A DNA stretch of 11,908 bases from Kiritimatiellota bacterium. Its GTDB lineage: Bacteria; Verrucomicrobiota; Kiritimatiellia; JAAZAB01. A program made the position numbers and the translations under genes. The DNA lies in NCBI GenBank assembly GCA_008636095.1, contig VSJD01000217.1:1-11908 (forward strand), written 5' to 3'. Under the pieces are notes generated by a model that ran no database searches, was not told the origin of the DNA, and saw only the letters and a program-made list of their open reading frames with translations. Positions 1 through 5,433 of the stretch are shown one piece after another. How positions within the stretch are numbered: position 1 is the stretch's first letter; every line of letters begins with the position of its first letter.

Positions 1-1158
1 ACGGCTGTAGCGATGTGGCTGGAATACGACCAGCCAGCGTTTCCGCTGGAGGCACGGGAGGGTGCGCAAGGTGGCCGCAATCTCTGTCGGATGATGCGCA
101 TAATCGGAGATCACCAGCACATCGTCCTTTTCGATCACCCGCTCGAAGCGCCGACGCACCGGCTGAAAGCCCTGCAAACCCAGCCGCATGGCATCAAACT
201 CAACACCACAACCGGTGTGCCGGCCACCGCCGGTGTGCCGGTCGCAGACGGAGGCCGCCGCACAGGCCGCCAGGGCGTTCAGCACGTTATGGCGCCCCGG
301 CATCGGTAGACGGATGACGCCCAGCTTTTCCGTGCCACGCCAGACCTGAAATGAAATATCCTCCTCCGTTTCCTCAATCGCCGCGGCGCGCCACTCGGCC
401 GTGGGCGCCAATCCGTAGGAGACGGCCCGGTCCAGGCCGCGGCAAAGCATAAGGGCTTCCGGATCGTCGGCGCAGTAAACAATGCCCCGTCGAACCTGCC
501 GGAGCATATCGGCAAAACAGGCGCGCAGAGCGGTGAGGTCGACAAAATGCTCGGCGTGATCGAATTCGATATTCGTCACTACGGCAATATCGCTCTCGTA
601 ACAGGCCAGGGTGCCGTCACTCTCATCAGCCTCCACCACCAGGCAATCGCCGTGCCCCACGCCAGCCACATGCAATAGCGCGGATTCACCGCCAAGCGCC
701 AATTCGCCGCCAATACAATAAGAAGGGTCGCGGCCGGCGGCCAAGAGAATTTGCGTGAGCATGGCTGTGGTCGTGGTCTTGCCGTGCGTACCGCTGACAA
801 TGATTGAGGTGGACCCGGGCAGAAGCGCGGCGAGTACAGCACCACGTTGGAACACGGAAAGGCCCCGCGCCAACGCCGCCTTAATTTCCGGGTGGTCCAG
901 TCGAACAGCCGTCGTACGCACAACCCAATCCACGCCGACCAGGTGGGCACAATCGTGCCCGCGCTGGATTTCAATGCCGGCGGAGGTCAGCCACGTCGCC
1001 AAGGCATTGTTTTGCGAATCGCACCCTGATACGCGCCACCCCTTATGTTTCAGATGGAAGGCCAGCCCGGCCATCCCCACCCCGCAGATGCCGACAAAAT
1101 GCACATGGCCAGGCTTACCGGCCAACAACTGGCGCACGTTATTAAGATCGTTGGTCAT
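1..1158 (-). CDS. murC: UDP-N-acetylmuramate--L-alanine ligase (MurC), 3' end cut by window edge
   Basis: Cytoplasmic ATP-dependent Mur ligase that adds L-alanine to UDP-MurNAc, the first amino acid of the peptidoglycan stem peptide. The frame is open for 386 codons from ATG 1158 to the edge; family members are about 460-490 residues, so roughly the last 80-100 are missing. Visible in order: N-terminal nucleotide-sugar fold with HFVGICGVGMAGLA (res 20-33); ATP P-loop GTHGKTTTT (123-131); EADESDG (176-182); TNIEFDHAEHF (195-205); PMPGRHNVLNALAA (285-298); then RRFE, DYAHHPTEI and FQPHRYSR, which are MurC-specific C-domain signatures. There is no clear Shine-Dalgarno before the ATG. It lies 85 bases downstream of murG on the same strand, so the two are probably co-transcribed. 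Oddity: residues 307-318 are a two-copy six-residue repeat that is absent from the E. coli MurC spacing as I recall it (see the repeat entry). The reading frame is intact through it. Confidence 0.96.
   Translation of the reverse strand, partial: MTNDLNNVRQLLAGKPGHVHFVGICGVGMAGLAFHLKHKGWRVSGCDSQNNALATWLTSAGIEIQRGHDCAHLVGVDWVVRTTAVRLDHPEIKAALARGLSVFQRGAVLAALLPGSTSIIVSGTHGKTTTTAMLTQILLAAGRDPSYCIGGELALGGESALLHVAGVGHGDCLVVEADESDGTLACYESDIAVVTNIEFDHAEHFVDLTALRACFADMLRQVRRGIVYCADDPEALMLCRGLDRAVSYGLAPTAEWRAAAIEETEEDISFQVWRGTEKLGVIRLPMPGRHNVLNALAACAAASVCDRHTGGGRHTGCGVEFDAMRLGLQGFQPVRRRFERVIEKDDVLVISDYAHHPTEIAATLRTLPCLQRKRWLVVFQPHRYSR
205..240 (-). repeat. In-frame tandem 18-base repeat (2 copies) inside murC
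   Basis: Read on the minus strand, two consecutive 18-base units start CGGCACACCGG and encode RHTGGG then RHTGCG (MurC residues 307-318). From GRHN to the following RRF motif this MurC has about 12 more residues than E. coli MurC as I recall it. That equals the 36 bases of the repeat, so it reads as a clean in-frame insertion in a surface loop of the central-to-C domain region. A near-identical unit lies in murG at 1619-1641 in the opposite orientation relative to coding. Confidence 0.75.
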
Positions 1159-1165
1159 GGAAAAA

Positions 1166-1242
1166 ATGGCTGATGGTTAATGGTCAATGGTTGATAGGTA
1201 GAAGGATTCGTTATTTGTTTTCAATTCGATGTTTGATGTTTG
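1166..1242. repeat. Degenerate 7-base-period array filling the murG-murC gap
   Basis: Eleven consecutive heptamers fit without slippage from 1166 to 1242. The first four on the plus strand share ATGG or a close variant (ATGGCTG, then ATGGTTA; later ATGGTCA and ATGGTTG). The last two are identical (ATGTTTG twice, 1229-1242), and the middle units drift. The array begins directly after the murG stop codon (1244-1246 on the minus strand) and ends just before the murC start, so it is almost the whole intergenic region. No stem with a T-run was seen, so it is not an obvious terminator, and no promoter was recognised. Confidence 0.8.
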
Positions 1243-1243
1243 C

Positions 1244-2449
1244 TTAATCCGGTATCCCGCCTCCCACTTCTTCCACCAACTCGGCCAGGGTGGAGGCCGG
1301 ATTATTAGTGACGCGCTGAAGCGCGGCCGTCCGCATGTTCGCCAGACGCGCGGTGTCGCGCATCAGGTCGGTCACATAGCCAGCCAGCCAATCCACGGTT
1401 AGAATTTGTTCGTCGCAAATATCGGCGGCACCGGCTGACGCGAGGGCATCGGCGTTGGCCGCCTGGTGCTGATGAATGGCGAACGGATACGGCACCAGCA
1501 GAGCCGGCACCCCGTAATACGAAAGTTCCGCGCAAGTGGAAGCGCCGCTCCGGCAAATGGCTAACGAGGCCATCTGGTAAGCCCATGGCATATCGTGCAG
1601 GAACCCGAACACCGCATGCGGCACACCGGCTGTGGCCGGCAAACCGGTCTGCCGATAAACTTGCCGGATGGATTCCTCATCCGCCGGGCCGGCGAGGTGA
1701 ATCACCTGGAGCGAATTTCCTTCGCGATGCAGACGGAGAATCGCCTGGGAAACGATCGCATTCAGCCGGTGCGCCCCACGACTGCCCCCCATGATCAAGA
1801 GGGTGAAGACCGTGGGCGCTAAAGCGCCCCAATTTTCGATTTTCGATTGCCGATTGCCGATTTCTGATTGCGGACCAGCGTCCGTCGTCCGGCATCTGTC
1901 TTTCATCTTTATTCGACGTTCGATGTTTGCTTCCTCTTCTGCCGCCTGTCGTCCGGTTTCGCGCACGGGCATACCGGTTACCACAAGCCTGCGGTGAGCG
2001 AGATGATGGCGCGTTTCTTCGAAACCCACGGCCACGGCCTCAGCCCAGCGGCTCAGGAATCGGATGGCCCGGCCGGGAATGACGTTAGCCTCGTGCAGGA
2101 CGACGGGAATATTGAGCCAGCGTGCGGCCAGCACCGGCCCGATCGAGGCATAACTGCCCATGGCCAGGAGCACATCCGGAGAAAAACGCTGCATGGATTG
2201 GCGGCATTGCAGGACCGCCCGAACCAGACGGAAGCATGTTGCGATCATCGCCCGCGGAGCATAGGACGACACGCCGCGGGCATATACCGTCACAACCGTC
2301 CCCACCCATCCGACCAGAGCCAGGTCTTCGCCCGGCTTGCCCGCCAGCCACAGAACCACCGTATGTCCGCGCCGACGCAAGGCCTCGGCCACCGCCAGAC
2401 CGGGGAAAATATGCCCGCCCGTCCCACCGCATGCAATCCCGATTTTCAT
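1244..2449 (-). CDS. murG: UDP-GlcNAc:undecaprenyl-PP-MurNAc-pentapeptide GlcNAc transferase (MurG) with repeat-derived insertions
   Basis: Membrane-associated GT-B glycosyltransferase that converts lipid I to lipid II on the cytoplasmic face. The protein is 401 residues against about 355-365 usual. N domain: GGTGGHIFPGLAVAEAL (res 8-24) and MGSYASIGPVLAARW, followed by HEANVIPG (acceptor side). C domain: LIMGGSRGAHRLN (218-230) and the UDP-GlcNAc region CRSGASTCAELSYYGVPALLVPYP followed by HQHQAANA. ATG 2449 is preceded by AGGAA 8 bases upstream. Between GMPVR (ends 163) and LLIMGGS are about 53 residues where E. coli has about 21. The excess, residues 174-212, is encoded by a 7-base-period array plus a GC hairpin. 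A second small insertion (PATAGVPHA, 271-279) matches a repeat found in murC. No stop or frameshift interrupts the gene. murC follows 85 bases downstream and bioA lies upstream. Confidence 0.96.
   Translation of the reverse strand: MKIGIACGGTGGHIFPGLAVAEALRRRGHTVVLWLAGKPGEDLALVGWVGTVVTVYARGVSSYAPRAMIATCFRLVRAVLQCRQSMQRFSPDVLLAMGSYASIGPVLAARWLNIPVVLHEANVIPGRAIRFLSRWAEAVAVGFEETRHHLAHRRLVVTGMPVRETGRQAAEEEANIERRIKMKDRCRTTDAGPQSEIGNRQSKIENWGALAPTVFTLLIMGGSRGAHRLNAIVSQAILRLHREGNSLQVIHLAGPADEESIRQVYRQTGLPATAGVPHAVFGFLHDMPWAYQMASLAICRSGASTCAELSYYGVPALLVPYPFAIHQHQAANADALASAGAADICDEQILTVDWLAGYVTDLMRDTARLANMRTAALQRVTNNPASTLAELVEEVGGGIPD
1619..1641. repeat. 23-base dispersed repeat in murG, matching murC 218-240
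   Basis: The minus-strand sequence here and the plus-strand sequence at 218-240 match at 22 of 23 positions by eye (core GCCGGTGTGCCG). Here it is read as LPATAGVP in MurG residues 270-277. In murC the same DNA is read from the other strand as RHTG repeats. A second, weaker unit (CGGCAAACCGGT, 1637-1648) follows immediately, so this copy also looks like about 1.7 units of an 18-base period. Confidence 0.7.
1814..1829. repeat. GC-rich hairpin at the edge of the murG insertion
   Basis: Arms GGGCGC (1814-1819) and GCGCCC (1824-1829) form a perfect 6-bp stem around TAAA. It directly adjoins the heptamer array inside murG and is translated as part of WGALAP. A similar stem, GGCGC/GCGCC around GTA, occurs at 7277-7289 between pilT and the second pilB gene, which suggests a recurring small palindrome. 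Confidence 0.6.
1831..1934. repeat. 7-base-period array inserted in frame within murG
   Basis: Fourteen heptamers fit in one phase from 1837 to 1934. The first five are CGATTTT, CGATTGC (twice), CGATTTC and TGATTGC. Next come CGTCCGT and CGTCCGG (1879-1892), then CTTTCAT and CTTTATT (1900-1913), then CGACGTT and CGATGTT (1914-1927). The unit changes along the array while the 7-base phase is kept. With the adjoining hairpin the segment is about 117 bases, or 39 codons, matching the excess length of MurG. It encodes a basic, low-complexity stretch (res 174-212) at the junction between the two Rossmann-like domains. Confidence 0.85.
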
Positions 2450-2457
2450 GATGCCCG

Positions 2458-2462
2458 TTCCT
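2458..2462 (-). promoter_or_regulatory. Ribosome binding site of murG
   Basis: On the minus strand AGGAA lies 8 bases before ATG 2449, one of the few clear Shine-Dalgarno signals in this window. It fixes the murG start, which also agrees with the family N terminus (MKIGIACGGTGGH). Confidence 0.6.
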
Positions 2463-2511
2463 GATAAATTAGGCCCCGTGGCGGTGCAAATTTAACAACA
2501 AAAATTAGCCA

Positions 2512-2569
2512 TAAAAATGCACAAGCAGAAAACAATCAAATAAAAAATCTTTTTGTGCCCCTTGTGCAT
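2512..2569 (-). terminator. Possible weak terminator after bioA
   Basis: In the 149-base bioA-murG gap, ATGCACAAG (2517-2525) and CTTGTGCAT (2561-2569) are perfect 9-base inverted arms. Read on the minus strand, the second arm runs into TTTTTA, as in an intrinsic terminator. The arms are AT-rich and separated by about 35 bases, so folding into an efficient terminator is uncertain. It could instead be partial attenuation between bioA and murG, or an operator. The rest of 2450-2598 is AT-rich with no recognised gene. Confidence 0.3.
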
Positions 2570-2598
2570 CTTTGTGGCAACATTGAAGTTTCGATACA

Positions 2599-3933
2599 TC
2601 AAGAACATTGCGCAAGGGCCTCCCGTACCTGACCCACAAGCTGATCTAAAACAGGATCGGGTGTAATCAGCGGCGGCATTAGATACACGACCGATCCAAG
2701 CGGCCTGATCAGTATCCCTTGCTGTAACAACCAGGCTGCCATCCGCCGGGCCCGCGCCGGGCCCGACTGCCCTTTGCTCTCGGCCAACTCAACGACCGCC
2801 AGGAGCCCCAAGCCACGGACATCCCGCACGCCGCTCAGGCCGCGGATCGGCGCCATGGCTTCCTGAAGTCGCTCGCCCGCCTTACGGGCGTGCTCCACAA
2901 TCCGGTCTTCCTCGTAAATCCGCAGGGTTTCGAGCGCCACCGCCGCCGTCACGGGATTGCCCGCAAACGTGTGCCCGTGATAGAAGGTATGGTCCGCAGG
3001 CTGATCAGTAAAGGTTTCATAGAGCGCCTCCCGAACGATCGTCGCGCTCATAGGCAGGTAGCCGCCCGCCAGGCCCTTGCCGAGGCACACGATATCGGGA
3101 TCAATCCCGGCATGTTCGAAGGCAAACATCCGGCCGGTGCGGCCGAACCCCATGGCGATTTCATCGGCAATCAGCAGGACATCGTGTTTCCGGCACAGCG
3201 CCGCCATTTTCGCCAAACAAGCCGGGGCATAAATCCGCATGCCGGCGGCGCCCTGGCATATTGGCTCGACAATCACGGCCGCAATTTTCGCCGCATTTTT
3301 TTCGAGAATGTCCGCCATGGGCGCGACACATTCCTGCACGCAGTCCGCCACGGCGGACGGCGGCGGGTTGTGCGCGCAAGTACCGCAACAGGGCGCCTCG
3401 GCGCGATACACTGGAAACAGCAAGGGCTGGAACGGCGCGTGGAATTCCGGCACATAGCCTACCGAAACAGCGCCCAGCGTATCGCCGTGGTAGGCGTTGC
3501 CCAGCGATACAAACCGGCGCCGTTCCGGCCGCCCCCGGTTATACCAGTACTGGACGGCAATCTTAAGTGCCGCTTCCACGGCACTGGCGCCATCGCCCGA
3601 AAAGAATACGCGCCGGCGGCGATCTGGAAACAACTCCGCCAGGCGCGCGGCCAGTTCAATAGCGCCGGGATGCGAGAGGTTGCCCAGAATACTGTGTTGC
3701 AGGCACTGGGCTTGGCTGGTCATAGCCTTCACCAGGCGGGGATGACTGTGGCCCAGGTTGCAGGCCCACCAGGATGAAATCGCATCCAGATAGCGGCGGC
3801 CGTCGCTGTCAAAAAGATAAACGCCCTCCCCGCGCACGATGACCGGAAACGCAGTGTCCCGCATGGCCGAATGCCTGGAATAGGGATGCCAGAGATGCTG
3901 GCGATCCAGATCGCGATAGTTTTCGGTGTTCAT
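2599..3933 (-). CDS. bioA: Adenosylmethionine--8-amino-7-oxononanoate aminotransferase (BioA)
   Basis: PLP-dependent class III aminotransferase that makes 7,8-diaminononanoate from 8-amino-7-oxononanoate, using S-adenosylmethionine as amino donor, in biotin synthesis. Seen (numbered from the chosen start): N-terminal DRQHLWHPYS typical of BioA; DGRRYLDAISSWW; SGDGASAVEAALKIA for PLP phosphate; AYHGDTLGAVSVG; VIVEPICQGAAGM; DEIAMGFGRTG with the cofactor Asp (257); LCLGKG-type Lys region LGKGLAGGYLP (Lys 286, Schiff base); YHGHTFAGNPV. The chosen start, ATG 3933, makes a 444-residue protein, aligns with the E. coli N terminus (MTTDDLAFDQRHIWHPY) and overlaps the bioD stop as ATGA, which suggests translational coupling. 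An upstream ATG at 3948 would add five residues. Oddity: five cysteines cluster at about residues 182-202 (CCGTC, then two more), a possible metal site or simply a lineage trait. Confidence 0.95.
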   Translation of the reverse strand: MNTENYRDLDRQHLWHPYSRHSAMRDTAFPVIVRGEGVYLFDSDGRRYLDAISSWWACNLGHSHPRLVKAMTSQAQCLQHSILGNLSHPGAIELAARLAELFPDRRRRVFFSGDGASAVEAALKIAVQYWYNRGRPERRRFVSLGNAYHGDTLGAVSVGYVPEFHAPFQPLLFPVYRAEAPCCGTCAHNPPPSAVADCVQECVAPMADILEKNAAKIAAVIVEPICQGAAGMRIYAPACLAKMAALCRKHDVLLIADEIAMGFGRTGRMFAFEHAGIDPDIVCLGKGLAGGYLPMSATIVREALYETFTDQPADHTFYHGHTFAGNPVTAAVALETLRIYEEDRIVEHARKAGERLQEAMAPIRGLSGVRDVRGLGLLAVVELAESKGQSGPARARRMAAWLLQQGILIRPLGSVVYLMPPLITPDPVLDQLVGQVREALAQCS

Positions 3934-4667
3934 GAAAATTTCAGCCATGCAAGCCAGGCCGCGGCAGGCGGCAGGCAGACGGCCACCGCGCGACGGAATT
4001 GACCGGCCGACAACGTCGCCAGATTCGGAATAAACGGCAAGCGGCCAAGCACACGCACAGTTCCCAACCGCGTAATGGTTTTAATATTGTCCCGCTCGAT
4101 ATAGTCAGAGCGACCAGGCGCTGTCGCATTGAAGACCACGCCCAGCACGCGGACCTGCGCCCGCCGTAAATCGTGAAGGCTAAGCAACGTGTGGTTAATG
4201 GTTCCTAGACCAAGGCGGGCGACCAAGACCACGGGCAAGTCCAGCGCACCCATCAAATCCAGCATCGTCTGCCGCCCCCGGATCGGCACACACACCCCCC
4301 CGGCGCCTTCCACTATGACCGTCGCATGGCGCGCCTGCAACGAGCTTAAACAAGCGTTAATGCGACGGAACCCGATACGGCGACCGGCAACGGCCGCGGC
4401 CAGATGCGGCGAACACGCCTTGGCAAAACAGCAGGGTGCCATGCGGGCATATTCCAAAGGGAACGGCTTTAGGCCGGCCATTGCCAGGCAAAAATCCAGA
4501 TCGGGCGAACGCCACCGGTTGCACCGCCGCGTGGCGCCAGTCTGGACCGGTTTCATCGGCACGGCATCCACGCCGTGCGAACACAACACGGACAGCAACG
4601 CGGCGCTCACAACTGTCTTGCCGACCCCCGTATCCGTGCCGGTAACAAAAATGCCCTGATACTTCAT
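3930..4667 (-). CDS. bioD: ATP-dependent dethiobiotin synthetase (BioD)
   Basis: Closes the ureido ring of dethiobiotin from 7,8-diaminononanoate, CO2 and ATP, the step after BioA. The protein is 245 residues, slightly longer than the usual 220-235. Seen: P-loop GTDTGVGKT (res 10-18); PMKPVQTGA (37-45) with the substrate Lys; VIVEGAGGVCVPI (117-129), whose EGAGG binds substrate and Mg; ALDLPVVLVARLGLGTINHTLL; GVVFNA, which contributes to nucleotide binding. AGGGAG lies just upstream of ATG 4667, although its spacing (3 bases) is short. It is first in a bioD-bioA pair with an ATGA junction. The bioF and bioB genes needed to complete the pathway are not in the window. Confidence 0.95.
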   Translation of the reverse strand: MKYQGIFVTGTDTGVGKTVVSAALLSVLCSHGVDAVPMKPVQTGATRRCNRWRSPDLDFCLAMAGLKPFPLEYARMAPCCFAKACSPHLAAAVAGRRIGFRRINACLSSLQARHATVIVEGAGGVCVPIRGRQTMLDLMGALDLPVVLVARLGLGTINHTLLSLHDLRRAQVRVLGVVFNATAPGRSDYIERDNIKTITRLGTVRVLGRLPFIPNLATLSAGQFRRAVAVCLPPAAAWLAWLKFS

Positions 4668-4812
4668 TTACTCCCTGCAAATAGAACTATTGTATTACAG
4701 GACCAGCCGCCGTGCACGATAATATTTCGGACGCGGCTTGTAAAACACACGTCAACCCAGTAAGGTATGGCCAGAAATAAAACCATTAATTTGCGCGACA
4801 GCGATTTATCCA

Positions 4813-4859
4813 CCGCAGTCCCGATCACACCGCTTCGGCGGGTATCGGGACGAAGGCGG
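4813..4859. repeat. Nested hairpin with UUCG tetraloop
   Basis: GTCCCGAT (4818-4825) pairs with ATCGGGAC (4844-4851). Inside it CCGC (4830-4833) pairs with GCGG (4838-4841) around TTCG, giving the C(UUCG)G loop known as exceptionally stable in RNA. An outer CCGC/GCGG pair (4813-4816 with 4856-4859) extends it further. No T-run follows on either strand, which argues against a simple terminator. Confidence 0.7.
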
Positions 4860-4867
4860 ATGCCACC

Positions 4868-4908
4868 GTGTGTCGAATTCGGTTTCCCGCTTGCGGGATT
4901 CGACACAC
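4868..4908. repeat. Hairpin with 11-bp perfect arms upstream of dUTPase gene
   Basis: GTGTGTCGAAT (4868-4878) is exactly complementary to ATTCGACACAC (4898-4908). Inside, CCCG (4886-4889) and CGGG (4894-4897) form a further stem around CTTG, leaving one asymmetric 7-base bulge on the left side. TGCCAC also occurs as a direct repeat at 4861-4866 and 4909-4914, flanking the structure; this could be a short target duplication or chance. Confidence 0.7.
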
Positions 4909-4931
4909 TGCCACGATAGAATAGTTGGATT

Positions 4932-4946
4932 ACGGGCAAGGCCCGT
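4932..4946. repeat. Small hairpin just upstream of the dUTPase ribosome binding site
   Basis: ACGGGC (4932-4937) and GCCCGT (4941-4946) form a perfect 6-bp stem with an AAG loop. It lies 11 bases before the AAAGGA Shine-Dalgarno, so if transcribed it would sit in the 5' leader next to the ribosome site. Confidence 0.55.
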
Positions 4947-4957
4947 GTTTGGAACAG

Positions 4958-4963
4958 AAAGGA
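4958..4963 (+). promoter_or_regulatory. Ribosome binding site of the dUTPase gene
   Basis: AAAGGA ends 7 bases before ATG 4971. This is the strongest Shine-Dalgarno in the window, and it fixes the start of the only plus-strand gene over the internal ATG at 4986. Confidence 0.7.
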
Positions 4964-4970
4964 CAAGCCC

Positions 4971-5351
4971 ATGCCGGACAAAGACATGCTGACCGAGATT
5001 TTCCATATGCAGGCCGAATTAAACCAACGTATCGGCGTGAACACCTTGCACATGCCGGAAGCCAAAAAACCGGAATGGGTCCTTAATTACTGTCGGGCAA
5101 TGACCCAGGAAGTGGCGGAGTTGACCGATAGCGTGCCGTGGAAATGGTGGGCCAAGTACCAGAAGTTTGACAAGCAGAACGCACGCGTGGAAGTCGCCGA
5201 CCTGTTTCATTTCCTGGTTTCGCTGGCCCAGGTCCTGGATATGTCGGCAGACGATATTTTCGAAGCCTACCGTAAAAAAAACGAAGTCAACTTCCAGCGG
5301 CAGGATACGGGCTATACCGCCAAGGACGCGAACGACAGCAAGCATATCTGA
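4971..5351 (+). CDS. All-alpha NTP pyrophosphohydrolase, probable dimeric dUTPase (dUTPase_2 type)
   Basis: Predicted 126-residue cytoplasmic nucleotide pyrophosphatase, most likely dUTP to dUMP plus PPi, keeping uracil out of DNA and feeding dTMP synthesis. It shows the family Mg-binding signature ExxE-(12-28)-ExxD: E47-VA-E50, a 23-residue spacing, then E74-VA-D77. Around it are WVLNYCRAMTQEVAEL (36-51), PWKWW (56-60) and DLFHFLVSLAQVLDMSADDIFEAYRKKNEVN (77-107), the pattern of the dimeric all-alpha dUTPases rather than of MazG or the trimeric beta dUTPase. Substrate choice among dUTP, dCTP and others cannot be read from sequence alone. It is the only plus-strand gene, diverges from bioD and converges on a pilB-type gene 82 bases away. 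Its leader holds three hairpins. Confidence 0.82.
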   Translation: MPDKDMLTEIFHMQAELNQRIGVNTLHMPEAKKPEWVLNYCRAMTQEVAELTDSVPWKWWAKYQKFDKQNARVEVADLFHFLVSLAQVLDMSADDIFEAYRKKNEVNFQRQDTGYTAKDANDSKHI

Positions 5352-5355
5352 AGAA

Positions 5356-5433
5356 GCAATCAGCAAACAGTTCTTTGTTCCTGGTTCTTCGTTCTTCGTT
5401 TTCCACTTGGCACTCGACGCTTTACGCTCCACG
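5356..5433. repeat. 7-base-period array between the convergent dUTPase and pilB-type genes
   Basis: Heptamers GCAATCA and GCAAACA (5356-5369) are followed after one extra base by nine in-phase units from 5371 to 5433. These include TTCTTCG twice (5385-5398) and CTCGACG, CTTTACG and CTCCACG (5413-5433). A tenth unit would include the stop codon of the pilB-type gene (5434-5436). The array occupies nearly the whole convergent gap. No stem with a T-run was seen for either gene. Confidence 0.8.

Larger units (their letters stand above)
4668..4970. other. Divergent intergenic region between bioD and the dUTPase gene
   Basis: This is 303 bases with no convincing gene. It must carry the promoters for bioDA (minus) and the dUTPase gene (plus). 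The right half is packed with three hairpins (4813-4859, 4868-4908, 4932-4946), entered separately. The left part (4668-4810) shows nothing recognisable beyond the bioD Shine-Dalgarno-like AGGGAG at 4671-4676 on the minus strand. TAGAAT at 4917-4922 could be a -10 box for the dUTPase gene, but I find no matching -35 at a normal distance. Confidence 0.5.

Noticed and set aside
1166..1242. Heptamer array considered as a CRISPR or simple minisatellite
   Set aside because: The period is 7 bases with no spacers, and the units drift instead of being identical, so neither model fits.
2551..2578. Repeated TTGTG words in the bioA-murG gap as another heptamer array
   Set aside because: The spacing is 9 and 10 bases rather than 7, so it does not belong to the same class.
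4917..4922. TAGAAT as a sigma-70 -10 box for the dUTPase gene
   Set aside because: No matching -35 at 16-18 bases; the nearest candidate, TTGCGG, is 20 bases away and inside the hairpin, so I did not list it as a promoter.
4664..5065. A minus-strand frame of 133 codons covering the bioD-dUTPase gap
   Set aside because: Its 5' part lies antisense to the dUTPase start. The rest reads through the hairpin region and its sequence resembles no family. The dUTPase gene has a strong Shine-Dalgarno and full motif set.
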